Shown piece after piece: positions 8,461 to 18,987 of a stretch of DNA of 64,000 nucleotides; position 1 is the first letter of the stretch, and each line of letters begins with the position of its first letter. Under the pieces are notes generated by a model, which was not told the DNA's origin, searched no databases, and worked only from the letters and a program-made list of their open reading frames with translations. Source of the stretch: DATFTF01 sp963825175 (GTDB lineage: Bacteria; Acidobacteriota; Thermoanaerobaculia; UBA5066; Gp7-AA6); assembly GCA_963825175.1 (NCBI GenBank), contig CAWGSA010000002.1:496001-560000 (forward strand), in the 5' to 3' direction. Both the position numbers and the translations under genes were made by a program.

Positions 8461-10547
8461 CCAGGTTTCCTCCTATGGTCATGGCTCCGGTGGGCGGCGG
8501 GCTGGCTGGATGCAGCGGTGGGTCCCGACAAGTCGGGAGCGGGCGGCGCCCGTCGCGGATGATCCTCACGATCTTCCCGTTGATTGCGGTGATGTCGGCC
8601 TGTGGCCGCTCGAATCGCTCCTCCGTCACCTCTCAACCCGAGCGGCGGGCGGCGGTCGAGAGTGCTGACTCTCCGCGACGGACGCGTGTCCACCTCGAGT
8701 CACGGCCGCGAGTCATTCTGATCGGCTGGGATGGAGCCGACTGGTCGCTGCTCGACCGGCTCGCGGGCACCGGCCGGATGCCAAACGTCTCGCGGCTTGT
8801 TGCCGAAGGCCGCACGGCGCGACTCAAGAGCTTCGTGCCAATCCTCTCGCCGATCGTCTGGACCTCGATTGCGACCGGGCTTACCCCGGATTTGCACGGG
8901 GTCCTCGACTTCCAGGAGATCGACCGGGAGAGCGGCGCCGCCGTTCCCATCTCCGGCCGCTCGCGGCGCACTGCGGCGATCTGGAACATCGCCTCGCAAC
9001 AGGGTTTGCGCGTTGGCGTCGTGGGTTGGTGGGCCACCCACCCCGCCGAAGAGGTCAACGGCTTCTTCGTCTCCGATCGAGCGAGCGCGATTCTGCTCGA
9101 GGGCGCGCGGGAGGGTCTCGCATATCCGGTATCGCTTGACCCGGGCGTCCGACGAGTCATCGAGGCGGAAGGCAGGATCGCGGACTCCGACCTCCACCCC
9201 TATTTCGCCATGACGGAAGAGGCAATCGCCGCCGAGCGAAGGAGGGGAGGAGGGCTCGAGAATCCAATGGTTGCGATGGCCAGGATCCTCGGAGCGACAC
9301 GAACAGTCCAGCGGATCGCGCGCGATCTCTACGACCGGGACCGGCCGGATCTGACGGCCGTTTATTTCGAGGGCACCGACGCCATCGGCCACGTCTTCGC
9401 GTCCTATGCGCCGCCCCGCCTCGCCTGCGTTTCCGAGGGAGACTTCAGCCGCTACTCGGGAACGGTAGAGGCCTATTACGCCATGATTGACGAGATCCTC
9501 GGTCAATGGATGCGACGGGCACGCGAAGACGGCGCGACCTTGCTTCTCTGTTCGGACCATGGCTTCAAATGGGGGGAGGATCGCAGCTGCACGCGCTCTT
9601 CTTTGAACTGGACGACCGCGGCCTTCTGGCACCGGTTAGACGGGATTCTTGCGGTGTGGGGCGCGCGGGTCTTGCCCGCCGCCACGCGTGGAGACGCGAG
9701 CGTCTACGACCTCGCTCCGACCATCTCCGCGCTGCTCGGTCTTCCGCAGGATCCGAAGATGCCTGGCAGAGCGCTTCTTTCCCTCTTTCGCGGAGTCTCC
9801 CCGCCGGCCCGCAGCGACGTCCTCGCGGAGACCGCCGTCCGGCGGCTTGCCGCTGCCGGGCCTTCCCCGGCCGAACGCAACGAGTACACGGCGGAACTGC
9901 GCGCCCTCGGCTACCTCACGGGGTCGGAATCCAGGACCGTGTCCCTGCAGTCAAAGGGTCCTTGGCCCGGCCGCACGGAAGGGGCTTGGAACAACCTCGG
10001 CCTCTTCCAGCGGGAAGCCGTACGACTCGACGACGCGGAGCGTTCGTTCCGCGAGGCGCTGCGCAGGCGGCCGGACTATGCCCCTGCGATGTTCAACCTC
10101 GCCGTGCTCGAGCGGACCCGCGGCAATTGGAACTCGGCGACAGATTGGCTCTTCCGCTCATTGCAGGCTGGTCACCCGGAACCCGAGGAGACGATCCTGG
10201 AGTGGGTATTCCTGGCCGACCGGGCCCGCCGGGGCTCGATCGCGAACGCCCTGCTCGCTGGAGGCATCGAGCGCTATCCGCGCTCCGAGAAGCTGGCTCT
10301 CGCTCTCGCCCGCCGGCGCTTCGAGGCAAACGATTGCCGGGGAGCGCTCCGGGCTCTCCACGTCTTCGAGCAGGTGGGCGATCGCGATACTCTGAATCTC
10401 CTCGGCTTGTCCGAGCTGTGTCTCGAGCGCAGAGACGAGGCGCGCCGTTACCTCGAGCGCTCGCTCGTGTTGGACCCCGCGCAGCCGCCGATTCGAGAAG
10501 CCCTCCGCAGGATGGCTAGCAGCGGGCGGAGCCGCCCCGAGTTCTGA
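8457..10547 (+). CDS. Type I phosphodiesterase/alkaline phosphatase-fold lipoprotein with TPR tail
   Basis: The N-terminal domain has the metal-site motifs of the alkaline phosphatase/nucleotide pyrophosphatase superfamily: LIGWDGADW, a nucleophile region VWTSIATG, and CSDHGFKWG. After about residue 500 the sequence changes to tetratricopeptide repeats (AWNNLGLFQ, RPDYAPAMFNLAVLE). The longest frame starts at ATG 8457 and overlaps the stop of the upstream propeller gene. A second in-frame ATG at 8559 begins a better lipoprotein signal (MILTIFPLIAVMSAC), with Cys as the lipidation site, and may be the true start. Homologs in environmental genomes are often called alkaline phosphatase family proteins. 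The substrate cannot be read from sequence. Confidence 0.8.
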   Translation: MTRFPPMVMAPVGGGLAGCSGGSRQVGSGRRPSRMILTIFPLIAVMSACGRSNRSSVTSQPERRAAVESADSPRRTRVHLESRPRVILIGWDGADWSLLDRLAGTGRMPNVSRLVAEGRTARLKSFVPILSPIVWTSIATGLTPDLHGVLDFQEIDRESGAAVPISGRSRRTAAIWNIASQQGLRVGVVGWWATHPAEEVNGFFVSDRASAILLEGAREGLAYPVSLDPGVRRVIEAEGRIADSDLHPYFAMTEEAIAAERRRGGGLENPMVAMARILGATRTVQRIARDLYDRDRPDLTAVYFEGTDAIGHVFASYAPPRLACVSEGDFSRYSGTVEAYYAMIDEILGQWMRRAREDGATLLLCSDHGFKWGEDRSCTRSSLNWTTAAFWHRLDGILAVWGARVLPAATRGDASVYDLAPTISALLGLPQDPKMPGRALLSLFRGVSPPARSDVLAETAVRRLAAAGPSPAERNEYTAELRALGYLTGSESRTVSLQSKGPWPGRTEGAWNNLGLFQREAVRLDDAERSFREALRRRPDYAPAMFNLAVLERTRGNWNSATDWLFRSLQAGHPEPEETILEWVFLADRARRGSIANALLAGGIERYPRSEKLALALARRRFEANDCRGALRALHVFEQVGDRDTLNLLGLSELCLERRDEARRYLERSLVLDPAQPPIREALRRMASSGRSRPEF

Positions 10548-10689
10548 CCCTTCTCACCCGCGTTGCCGAGGCGAACCGCCGAATGACGTCGCCGGCAAGT
10601 AGCCCGGAGTCGCTGCATCGATCGCAGTGTCGAGAGGGGCCGTCGATGTTCCCCACGCCTCTTCTCCAGACGGTGCCGCTCGGGCAGAT

Positions 10690-10836
10690 CGCGCGCCGGC
10701 GAGACGAGGCCGTACCCGTCAACGCGGAGTTCCTCCACGGGAGCTGCCCGAGAGCAAGCTCGACGTCATCGACGCGGGGCACTTAAGGTTGGAAGACGGC
10801 TCGGACGAATACGCCGCGCTCGTCACGAGTTGGTAG
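10690..10836 (+). pseudogene. Remnant of an alpha/beta-hydrolase C-terminus
   Basis: Two adjoining frames read RRRDEAVPVNAEFLH and then ELPESKLDVIDAGH...EDGSDEYAALVTSW before a stop. Together they match the usual C-terminal end of haloalkane-dehalogenase/epoxide-hydrolase-like proteins, where a W-G-x-x-D-x-x-V-P element leads to the catalytic I-D-A-G-H. The frame breaks near 10740, and no N-terminal part is visible upstream. The rest of the 334-base spacer (10548-10881) shows nothing I recognise. This looks like a decayed neighbour of the intact hydrolase that follows. Confidence 0.55.
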
Positions 10837-10881
10837 GACGGAGGCTTCCCGACGGCCCTGGATCCAATAGGAGGAATACAA

Positions 10882-11934
10882 ATGGACGGACAATTCAACC
10901 CCGACCACCGCCGCTTTCTCGGTACAGCGGCCATGTCTCTCGCCGCCGCAAGGCTCGGGATGAGAGTATCCGCCGACCCGCAGACCGGCCAGAGGAAACC
11001 GGCCAAGACGTCCGCGGTCAAGGGCGGGAGGAATACGTCGTTCGCCTCGCTCAAGCAGATTGACGCCGGGCTCCTGAACGTCGGCTATGCGGAGGCTGGC
11101 CCCGCGAATGGGACCGCCGTGATTCTTCTGCACGGCTGGCCTTATGACATTTACAGTTTCGTCGACGTCGCGCCTTCCCTGGCTTCGAAGGGCTATCGCG
11201 TAATCGTCCCGTATCTGCGCGGCTATGGCACGACGCGCTTTCTCTCGAGCGACACGTTCCGGAATGGCCAGCCGTCGGTCGTCGCCCTCGACATCCTCGC
11301 TCTGATGGACGCTCTCAAGATCCCGAAGGCGATCCTGGCCGGTTTCGATTGGGGCGCCCGGACAGCCAATATCATCGCCGCCCTCTGGCCGGAGCGCTGC
11401 AAGGCGATGGTCTCCGTGAGCGGTTATCTGATCGGCAGCCAGGCAGCCGGCAAAGTGCCTTTGCCGCCCAAGGCCGAGCTCCAATGGTGGTATCAATACT
11501 ACTTTGCGACCGAACGCGGCCGCGCCGGCTACGACAAGTACCGGCACGACTTTGCGAAGCTGATCTGGCAGCTCGCTTCCCCCAAGTGGAACTTCGATGA
11601 CGCCACATTCGATCGCAGCGCGGCGTCCTTCGACAATGCGGATCACGTCGTGATAGCCATCCACAATTACCGCTGGCGGCTCGGCCTGGCTGAAGGCGAA
11701 CCCAAGTACGACGAGCTCGAAAAGCGGCTGGCCACAGCGCCCGACATCACCGTGCCCACGATCACGATGGAAGGGGACGCCAACGGCGCGCCGCACCCGG
11801 AGGCCACCGCTTACGCCAAGAAGTTCTCGGGCAAATATGCCCATCGGACCATCGAAGGCGGCATCGGGCACAACCTGCCCCAGGAAGCCCCGGAGGCCTT
11901 CGTGAAGGCGGTGGTCGACGTCGATGGCTACTGA
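10882..11934 (+). CDS. Alpha/beta hydrolase, epoxide-hydrolase/dehalogenase type
   Basis: 350 residues with an alpha/beta-hydrolase fold. The oxyanion motif HGWP is at residues 84-87. The nucleophile elbow GFDWGAR has Asp156 rather than Ser, which points to the epoxide hydrolase or haloalkane dehalogenase branch. The catalytic His is likely His330 in GIGHNLPQE. The N-terminus (HRRFLGTAAMSLAAARLG) resembles a twin-arginine or weak export signal. ATG 10882 is preceded by GGAGGAATACAA, a good ribosome site. The cap domain is rich in aromatic residues (WWYQYYF). The substrate is not deducible. An unrelated-strand spacer follows, so it is probably monocistronic. Confidence 0.85.
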   Translation: MDGQFNPDHRRFLGTAAMSLAAARLGMRVSADPQTGQRKPAKTSAVKGGRNTSFASLKQIDAGLLNVGYAEAGPANGTAVILLHGWPYDIYSFVDVAPSLASKGYRVIVPYLRGYGTTRFLSSDTFRNGQPSVVALDILALMDALKIPKAILAGFDWGARTANIIAALWPERCKAMVSVSGYLIGSQAAGKVPLPPKAELQWWYQYYFATERGRAGYDKYRHDFAKLIWQLASPKWNFDDATFDRSAASFDNADHVVIAIHNYRWRLGLAEGEPKYDELEKRLATAPDITVPTITMEGDANGAPHPEATAYAKKFSGKYAHRTIEGGIGHNLPQEAPEAFVKAVVDVDGY

Positions 11935-11936
11935 TT

Positions 11937-12206
11937 CGCGTCGGCCCGCGTAGGCGGGGCGGCGCCCGTACCGGGATGTGCTCCTCGCCCAGGGTCAGCG
12001 GCAATCCGATCAGTCCGTTGACGATCGTGGCATACGGATGGGCCATGACGATCGGGAGCGGCTTCGACCAGACGAAGCGGCCGAGGCCCGTCAGGTGGCC
12101 GAGAGAATGAGGACCGCGATGAAGAGCGCGGGGGCCGTAACCGCCCGCAGGTCCGCATGAGAATGGCCGCCAGCATCGGCCCGAACACGCGCAAGTCCTG
12201 CGTCAC
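11937..12206 (-). pseudogene. Possible decayed membrane protein gene (CPBP-like?)
   Basis: The 651-base spacer 11935-12585 has no intact gene. On the minus strand, three overlapping frames give hydrophobic, family-like pieces in order: VFGPMLAAILMRTCG, then VTAPALFIAVLILSA, then IVNGLIGLPLTLGEE followed by PPRL. The order (F-G-P-x-L-A-A, a hydrophobic helix, then G-E-E near a P-R-L) resembles CPBP intramembrane protease relatives, but the frames are broken and the diagnostic residues after GEE are lost. The rest of the spacer (12207-12585) shows nothing I can identify. This is a weak call. Confidence 0.25.
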
Positions 12207-12585
12207 GCCGCGGCAATTCCGCGCGACTGTCTGACAGACCGCCGGACTCCGCGGCCTCCTCGAAATGAAGTGTTAGCCGTTCGCGGAATGGCCGGGATTC
12301 CGGAACGGTTCTTGCGGTCGGAGGGGGGATTCGGGTAGCGTACGCTGCCCGGCGTCGACCGGCTTTCCGGATCGGACTCCGCCTCTGCTCCAGAGATTCC
12401 TCGACGGGCCCCGGCGGCATATTCGGACAAATGACCGTATCCTCGGGGCCATTTTCTCCGTTGTGAGAGTTGGAGAAGAAGGGCTAAGTGTCGGGGTCGA
12501 TTGTCGCCGTTCCAATCCGGGAGCCGCCGGCCGGCGGAAACTCTGGGCTTGCCAGGGTCGTACAAGCTTTGAAGGAAGGGGAGGG

Positions 12586-13753
12586 ATGAGAACAGTGAGA
12601 TCGTTCGTCCGCGCCGGCAGGGCGGCGCTTGGCCTGCCGCTCGTCCTGGCCGCGTTTGCGGCGTCCTGCAAGGGCAAGGGCCCGCCTCAGGGTTTCGAGC
12701 GTCCTCCCGCCTCCGTGACAATTGCCGCCGCGGTCGCCCAGGACGTTCCCGTTTACCTGGACGAAGTGGGCAAGACGGTGGCCCGGGAAGTCGTCACCGT
12801 GCAGCCCCAGGTAACCGGGCGCATTCTCGAGCTGCACTTCACCGATGGAGCTTTCGTCCACAAGGGCGACCTCCTGTTCACGATCGATCCCCGCCCGTTC
12901 CAGGCGGCGCTCGATTCCGCGGTGGCCACCCTGGCCCAGAAGAAGGCCGCGCTCGGCCTGGCCCGGACGCAGTTCTCCCGCTACGCCGATCTGGTGCAGA
13001 GCAAGGCGGTCTCGCAGTCGGAGTACGACACGCGCAAGAACGAGGTCGAGGTCGACCAGGCCACGGTGCAGCAGGCCGAGGCCGACGCGGAGACGGCCCG
13101 CTTGAATCTCCAGTACTGCTCGATCCATTCGCCCATCGACGGCCGCGCCGGCCACCGCCTGGTCGACATCGGCAACGTCGTCACGGCCAACAGCACCCCG
13201 CTCCTGACCATCCAGCGGCTCGACCCGATCTACGCCGATTTCACCGTCACCGAGAACGATCTGACCGCCGTGCAGCAGAACATGAAGCAGGGATCGCTCA
13301 AGGTCGAGGTGCGCCTGCCCGACGAGCCGGACAAGCCGATGAACGGGCAGCTGACGTTCCTGGACAACGCGGTGCAGGACGCGACGGGGACGGTCGATCT
13401 GCGCGCCACGATCCCCAACCCGGAGCACCGGCTTCTGGCCCGGCCGCTTCGTGAAAATTCGGCTGGTCCTCTCCACGCTTGAAGGGCGCCGTTCTGGTTC
13501 CGGCCACGGCGCCGCAGATGTCCGCCAAGGGCCAGTTCGTCTACGTCGTGAAGGCCGACTCGACCGCGGAGCTGCGTCCGGTCAAGACCGGGCAGCGCCA
13601 GGGCGATCTTCTCGTGGTCGAGCAGGGCGTGAAGGCCGGCGAGCGGGTCGTCGTGACCGGCCAGCTCGGCGTCACGCCGGGAGGCAAGGTGCGCGACCTC
13701 TCCGCCGCCGCCCCGGGCGCGCCGGCTCCGCGGCAACGGGAGGCAAGTCGTGA
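12586..13753 (+). pseudogene. RND efflux periplasmic adaptor (membrane fusion protein), frameshifted
   Basis: ATG 12586 follows GGAAGGGGAGGG and starts a lipoprotein-like signal (LAAFAASCKGKG). The protein then shows the HlyD/AcrA-type adaptor order: barrel-sandwich strand (VTVQPQVTGRILELHF), alpha-hairpin (LAQKKAALGLARTQFSRYADLV), the second lipoyl half (IHSPIDGRAGHRLVDIGNVV) and the beta-barrel (YADFTVTENDL). Near 13430 and 13478 the frame slips by one extra base each time. The continuation (ATAPQMSAKGQFVYVV, GERVVVTGQLGVTPGG) is normal adaptor sequence. A further slip near 13728 puts the end (GGKS) at a TGA that overlaps the pump start. Adaptors bridge the inner-membrane pump and the outer-membrane channel. 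The gene is intact apart from these indels. Confidence 0.85.
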
Positions 13754-16700
13754 ATCTCTCCGAACCCTTCATCCGCCGGCCGGTCATGACCGCGGTCCTG
13801 ACCCTGTCGGTGATCCTGTTCGGCGTGCTGGCCTACCGCCGGCTGCCGGTCAACGACCTGCCGGCCGTGGACTATCCGGTCATCCAGGTCAACGCGGGCT
13901 ACCCCGGCGCGAGCCCCGACACGATGGCCAACAACATCGCCACGCCGCTCGAGCGGCAGTTCATGCAGATCAACGGGCTGGAGCTCGTGACCTCCAAGAG
14001 CACGCAGGGCAGCACGCAGCCTGACGCTGCAGTTCGCGCTCGGACAAGAGCATCGACGCCGCCGCGACGGACGTGCAGACGGCGATCTCGCAGGCCACCG
14101 GCAGCCTGCCGGTCGATCTGCCCTCGCCGCCGACGTTCTCCAAGACCAATCCGAACGACCAGCCGATCATGTACATCGCGCTGACGAGCGACTCGGTCAC
14201 CCGCGGGCAGCTCTACGACTACGGCAGCACGCAGGTCGGCCAGCGCATCAGCATCCTGCCGGGCGTTTCGCGCGTCCGTGTCTTCGGCACCAAGTCGGCG
14301 ATCCGCATCAAGGCCGACCCGTCGGCGATGTGGGCGCGCGGCATCTCGGTGGACGACCTGGCCGCGGCGATCAAGAACGGCACGAGCTACACCGGCGCCG
14401 GCCAGTTCGACGGCTCGGCCGGCACGTCGCTGCTGCGGCCGCAGGGCCAGCTCGACAGTGCCGAGGCCTACAGCAACCTGATCGTCAGCTCGCAAGAACG
14501 GCTCCCCGGTCTATCTGCGCGACGTGGCCCAGGTCGAGCGATTCCGTCCAGGACGAGCGCATCAACATGCGGTTCTGGGTGCGCGGCTATCCGATTCCGT
14601 CGGCCACGGTGGTCGTGGCGGTCAATCGCCAGGCCGGCGCCAACGCCGTGGAGGTGGCCAAGAGCATCCGCAGAGCTGCTGCCGCTGATCAGCGCGGAGC
14701 TGCCCGGATCGGTGCGCGTCACGCCGATCTACGACCGCTCGCAGACGATCGTGCACTCGGTCACCGACGTGCAGGCGACGCTCGCTGATCGCCTTCGTGC
14801 TGGTGGTGGTCGGTGATCTTCCTGTTCCTCGGGCGCGCGACCGACACGCTGATCCCGGCCGTGGCGCTGCCGCTGTCGCTGCTGCTGACGTTCATCGCGA
14901 TGCGACATGCTGGGCTACAGCCTGGACAACCTCTCGCTGATGGCGCTGACGCTGGCGATCGGGTTCCTGGTGGACGACGCCATCGTGTTCCTGGAGAACA
15001 CCGTGCGGCGGATGGAGCGCGGCGAGAGCGGCGTTGCAGGCGACGATCAACAGCGCCAAGGAGATCAGCTTCACGATCCTGTCGATGACGATCTCGCTCG
15101 CGGCGGTCTTCATCCCGCTGGTCTTCATGTCCGGGCTGGTGGGGCGCATCTTCCGCGAATTCGCCATCACGATCGTCGTGTCGATCCTCGCGTCCGGGCT
15201 GGTGTCGCTGACGCTGACGCCGCTCATGTGCGCGCGGCTGCTGAAGCCCCGCGGCGAGGGCGCGAAGAAAGGCTGGATGGAGCGCGTGATCGGCGGCGTC
15301 GAGAAGCGCGTGCTCGACGCCTACGGCAAGTCGCTCTGGTGGTTCCTGGAGCGCCGCTGGATCTCGGCCGTCGATCTGGGTCGATCTGCCTGGCCGGCAC
15401 GGTCGTGCTTCTTTATGCTGATTCCCAAGGCGTTCCTGCCGCCGGGCGACAGCAGCGTCGTGCTGGGGCGTCATGATCGGCCGCGAGGGCTCCTCGCCCG
15501 AGCAGATGCACGCCCTGCAGAACCGGGTCGACGAGGGCCTGCACAAGGATCCCAGCGTCCTGATGGACTTCACGTTGACGGGGGCGACCGGGTTCCTCGC
15601 CTCCAACCAGGGGCTTCTCTTCATCTTCCTGAAGCCGCCCGATCGAGCGCCCGCCGATCCAGAACGTGGCCGGCCAGCTGATGGGCGAGTTGGGCTCGAT
15701 TCCCGGCGTCTTCGCGTTCCTGCGGCCCTTCCCGGTCCTGCAGATCAGCACCGGCGCGACGAATCAGAACCAGGGGCAGTACGCCTTCTCCATCTCCGGC
15801 GTGAATCCCGACCAGGTCTACGACGTCGCCGGCAAGCTCATGGCGAAGCTGAGCCAATACCCGGGCTTCCAGTCGGTCATCTCGGACTACTTCAACAACA
15901 CGCCGAATCTCGACATCGAGATCCGCCGCGACCAGGCGCAAGATGTACGGCGTCTCCGAGAGCGCGCATTCTGACGCTGCTGCGCAACGCCTACTCGCAG
16001 AACTACCTCTACCTGATCAAGAAACCGACCGACCAGTACCAGGTCATCCTCGAGGTCGCAGGACAGCGCGCGGTCGCGAGCCGGAGGATCTGTCGCTGCT
16101 CTACATCAAGTCCGACGACGGGAAGAACCTGGTTCCGCTGCGCGAGCTGGTCACCATGGAAGACGACGCTCGGCCCGCAGTCGGTCAACCACCTCAACCA
16201 GTTCACCAGCGTGACGTTCTTCTTCAACCTGAAGCCGGGCGTCGCGATCGGCGACGCCACCGACTTCATCAGCAAGGCCGCCGCCGCAGGTCGTGCCTCC
16301 CACCATCCGCGCGAGCCTGCAGGGCGAGGCCCTGACCTTCCAGGACACGGTGCGCAACCTGACCATCCTGATGATCCTGGCGGTGTTCGTGATGTACGTG
16401 ATCCTGGCGATCCTCTACGAGAGCTACGTGCACCCGCTGACGGTGCTCTCGACGCTGCCCACGGCGCTGGTCGGCGGGCTGCTGACGCTCTTCGTCTTCG
16501 GCGAGCAGGCGTCGCTCTACGCCTTCGTCGGGCATGTTCATGCTGATGGGGATCGTCAAGAAGAACGGCATCATGATCGTCGACTTCGCGCGGCACCGCG
16601 TGGACCGCGGCGAGAACGGCGGAGAAGGCGATCCACGACGCGAGCATGGACCGCTTCCGGCCGATCCTGATGACGACGCTGGCCGCGGTCTTCGGCGCGC

Positions 16701-16946
16701 TGCCGATCGCCCTGGGATTCGGCGCCGACGGCGCCATCGCGCCGTCCGCTGGGGCTGGTCATCGTCGGCGGCCTGGTCGTCTCGCAATTCATCACGCTCT
16801 TCATCACGCCGGTGATCTACCTGTACCTCGAGGAGTTCCAGGAGAAGGTGCTGAACCGCACGGCCTTCTTCCACTCCGGGCACGTGGAGCTGACGCCGGA
16901 GGGTGCGGCTCCGAGCACGACGGTTCCGGGCGCAACGGTCAGTTGA
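13750..16946 (+). pseudogene. RND efflux pump (AcrB/MdtB-like), many single-base frameshifts
   Basis: GTG 13750 begins MNLSEPFIRRPVMTAVL, the standard RND N-terminus. Reading across frames recovers a nearly full-length transporter of about 1,057 residues: porter domains (LERQFMQINGLE, SLPVDLPSPPTFSKTNPN), transmembrane segments (LALTLAIGFLVDDAIVFLEN with the proton-relay Asp pair) and the end (QFITLFITPVIYLYLEEFQ). About 23 places need one extra base removed, and the final frame reaches TGA 16946 just before the outer-membrane factor. Few if any in-frame stops or missing motifs are seen between slips, which argues for recent change or assembly error. It would drive proton-coupled drug or metabolite export with its two operon partners. 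Confidence 0.85.
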
Positions 16947-16947
16947 G

Positions 16948-18387
16948 ATGAAGAAGCTCGTTGCCCTGGTCCTGGCCGGGCTCACCGCGGGGTGCGCGAT
17001 GGGTCCCAACTACAAGCGTCCGCCGGTCACGGCGCCGGAGGCGACGCGTGGGCAGGTCAGCACGCCGGAGGCGGCATCGCTCGCCGACCAGCCGTGGTGG
17101 GAAGTGTTCGGCGACGACGCTCTCAAGTCGCTGATCGACGAGGCGCTGCGCAGCAACTATGACGTCCGCGCGGCGGCGTGGCGCGTCGAGGAGTTCCGGG
17201 CCCGGGCCGGGATCGCGCGGTCCGAGCTCTTCCCGCAGGTGCAGTACCAGGGATCCTGGACCAGAACCCGCGAATCGGCCTTATTGACCGGCGGTCCGAA
17301 TATCCCGCCTTTCAGCTACTACGACGTGAATCTGGGCGCGTCCTGGGAGATCGACCTCTGGGGGCGGATCCGGCGCCTGTCCGAGGCCGCGCTGGCCCAG
17401 TACCTGGCGACCGAAGAGGCGCGCCGGGGTGTGGTCCTGTCGGTCGTCGCCGAAGTGGCCCAGGCCTACTTCGAGTTGCGCACGCTCGATGCCCGACTCG
17501 AGATCGCCAAGCGCACCACCGAAGCGTTTCAGGGAACCTACGACCTCTTCAGCCGCCAGCTTTCCGGCGGCATCGCGTCCCAGCTCGAAGTTTCCCGCGC
17601 CGAGGCGGCTCTCGGCACGGCCGCGGCCACCATTCCCGATCTGGAACGCCAGATCGTGGCGCAGGAGAACCTGCTCTGCTTCCTCCTCGGACGAAATCCC
17701 GGACCCATTCCGCGGGGGGCGAGCCTTACGGAGCAGAGGATGCCGCCGGACGTTCCAGCCGGGCTCCCTTCGGCGCTCCTGGAGCGCCGGCCCGACGTGC
17801 GGCAGGCCGAACAGCAGCTCGTTTCCGCCAACGCGAACGTCGGCGCGGCGCTGGCGAGTTTCTTTCCGACCATCAGCCTGACCGGGATGTTCGGAGCCAT
17901 CAACACCGAAGTCTCGGACCTGTTTCCAGCCGGCAAGACCTGGTCCTTCACCGCCGGACTCACCGGCCCGCTCTTCCAGGGGCTGCGGCTCAAGAACCAG
18001 TACGAGGCCAACGTCGCACTCTTCCAGCAGGCCAAGGCCCTGTACGAGTCCGCCGTGACCAACGCGTTCGGCGAGGCGTCGACCGCCCTGGTGGCGCACC
18101 AGAAGCTCGCGGAATCCGAAAAGCAGCTGGACCGTTCGGTCAACGCGTATCGGGAAGCCGTGCGTCTGGCCAACATCCGGTACGTGGCCGGGCTCTCGAG
18201 CTACGTCGAAGTGCTGGACGCCGAGCAGCAGCTCTTTCCCGCGGAAAACGCGCTGGCGCAGCTGCGCTTCACCCGGCTGGCGAATTTCGTCGCTTTGTAC
18301 AAGGCGCTTGGTGGCGGATGGAACATTCAGAACCCGTCGTGGGCCTCGCCCGCGGCGGCCGCGCCGGCCCAACCCGCGCAGCATTGA
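16948..18387 (+). CDS. RND outer-membrane factor lipoprotein (NodT/OprM family)
   Basis: 479 residues. ATG 16948 lies one base after the pump stop and starts a lipoprotein signal, LVALVLAGLTAGCAMGPNYKRPP, with Cys16 as lipidation site. MGPNYKRP is the classic mature N-terminus of the NodT/OprM family. Two homologous TolC-like halves follow (AQAYFELRTLDARLEIAK, and LLERRPDVRQAEQQLVSANANVG as the family signature). Unlike the adaptor and pump before it, its frame is intact. It would form the trimeric outer-membrane exit duct for the efflux system. Confidence 0.93.
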   Translation: MKKLVALVLAGLTAGCAMGPNYKRPPVTAPEATRGQVSTPEAASLADQPWWEVFGDDALKSLIDEALRSNYDVRAAAWRVEEFRARAGIARSELFPQVQYQGSWTRTRESALLTGGPNIPPFSYYDVNLGASWEIDLWGRIRRLSEAALAQYLATEEARRGVVLSVVAEVAQAYFELRTLDARLEIAKRTTEAFQGTYDLFSRQLSGGIASQLEVSRAEAALGTAAATIPDLERQIVAQENLLCFLLGRNPGPIPRGASLTEQRMPPDVPAGLPSALLERRPDVRQAEQQLVSANANVGAALASFFPTISLTGMFGAINTEVSDLFPAGKTWSFTAGLTGPLFQGLRLKNQYEANVALFQQAKALYESAVTNAFGEASTALVAHQKLAESEKQLDRSVNAYREAVRLANIRYVAGLSSYVEVLDAEQQLFPAENALAQLRFTRLANFVALYKALGGGWNIQNPSWASPAAAAPAQPAQH

Positions 18388-18529
18388 CCGGCCCTCGTCG
18401 TGACGTTTCTTGGCCCCCGGAGCAACGCGGATGCCAGGTCCGATGTCCTCTGCCGCGTTCACGATGGCCACTCGCGCAAAATCCGCCTTGTTGGAATCGC
18501 GCCACGGCGTAGACTCCGGAGCTGAAGCC

Positions 18530-18871
18530 ATGATCCCCGAAGTCTTCGAGTGCCCGCGCTGCGAGAGGCAGTTCGTCATCGACGGCGTTCCCGACAACGG
18601 AACCGAAGAGGTTCACTGCCCGCAGTGCAGTCGTTTTCTCGGTGTGCGCGACATCGCGTTCGTCCTGCGCACCGAGGTCGACGAGCTGATCGAGCGCCTT
18701 TCCTATGAAAAAGACCGCCTGGAGAAGGATGAAGCGATCTACGGAATGACCGACTGCGACGCGGAATTGAAGTTCTACGGCCGGGAAGTCTCGCGGGTCA
18801 TCCAGGTCCTGCGTCAGTCCTTGAAGGACTTGAGGCACTTGCGCGAGGACTACAAGATCCGCAGCAACTGA
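18530..18871 (+). CDS. Zinc-ribbon, coiled-coil small protein
   Basis: 113 residues from ATG 18530. The start is chosen because the zinc ribbon follows at once and upstream codons are unlike protein. CPRC at about residues 8-11 and CPQC at about 30-33 form a four-Cys metal site. The rest is charged and helical (VDELIERLSYEKDRLEKDEAIYG), probably a coiled coil. I do not recognise a named family. It could be a regulatory or assembly protein. It stands alone between the efflux operon and the convergent gltX. Confidence 0.6.
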   Translation: MIPEVFECPRCERQFVIDGVPDNGTEEVHCPQCSRFLGVRDIAFVLRTEVDELIERLSYEKDRLEKDEAIYGMTDCDAELKFYGREVSRVIQVLRQSLKDLRHLREDYKIRSN

Positions 18872-18987
18872 GTCTGGGGTTCTCCTCCGACAGCAGAAAT
18901 CTCTCGGCGCCGGTCGCGTAGCGGCTGCCCGCGCCGAAAGCCCCGCGGCGCCTGCGCGAGGACGACCGCTTGAAGAACGATGGACGC

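Noticed and set aside
13750..16946. Programmed frameshifting to explain the pump
   Set aside because: Some 23 slips in one gene, with no slippery heptamer or stimulating structure recognised, is not plausible for programmed events.
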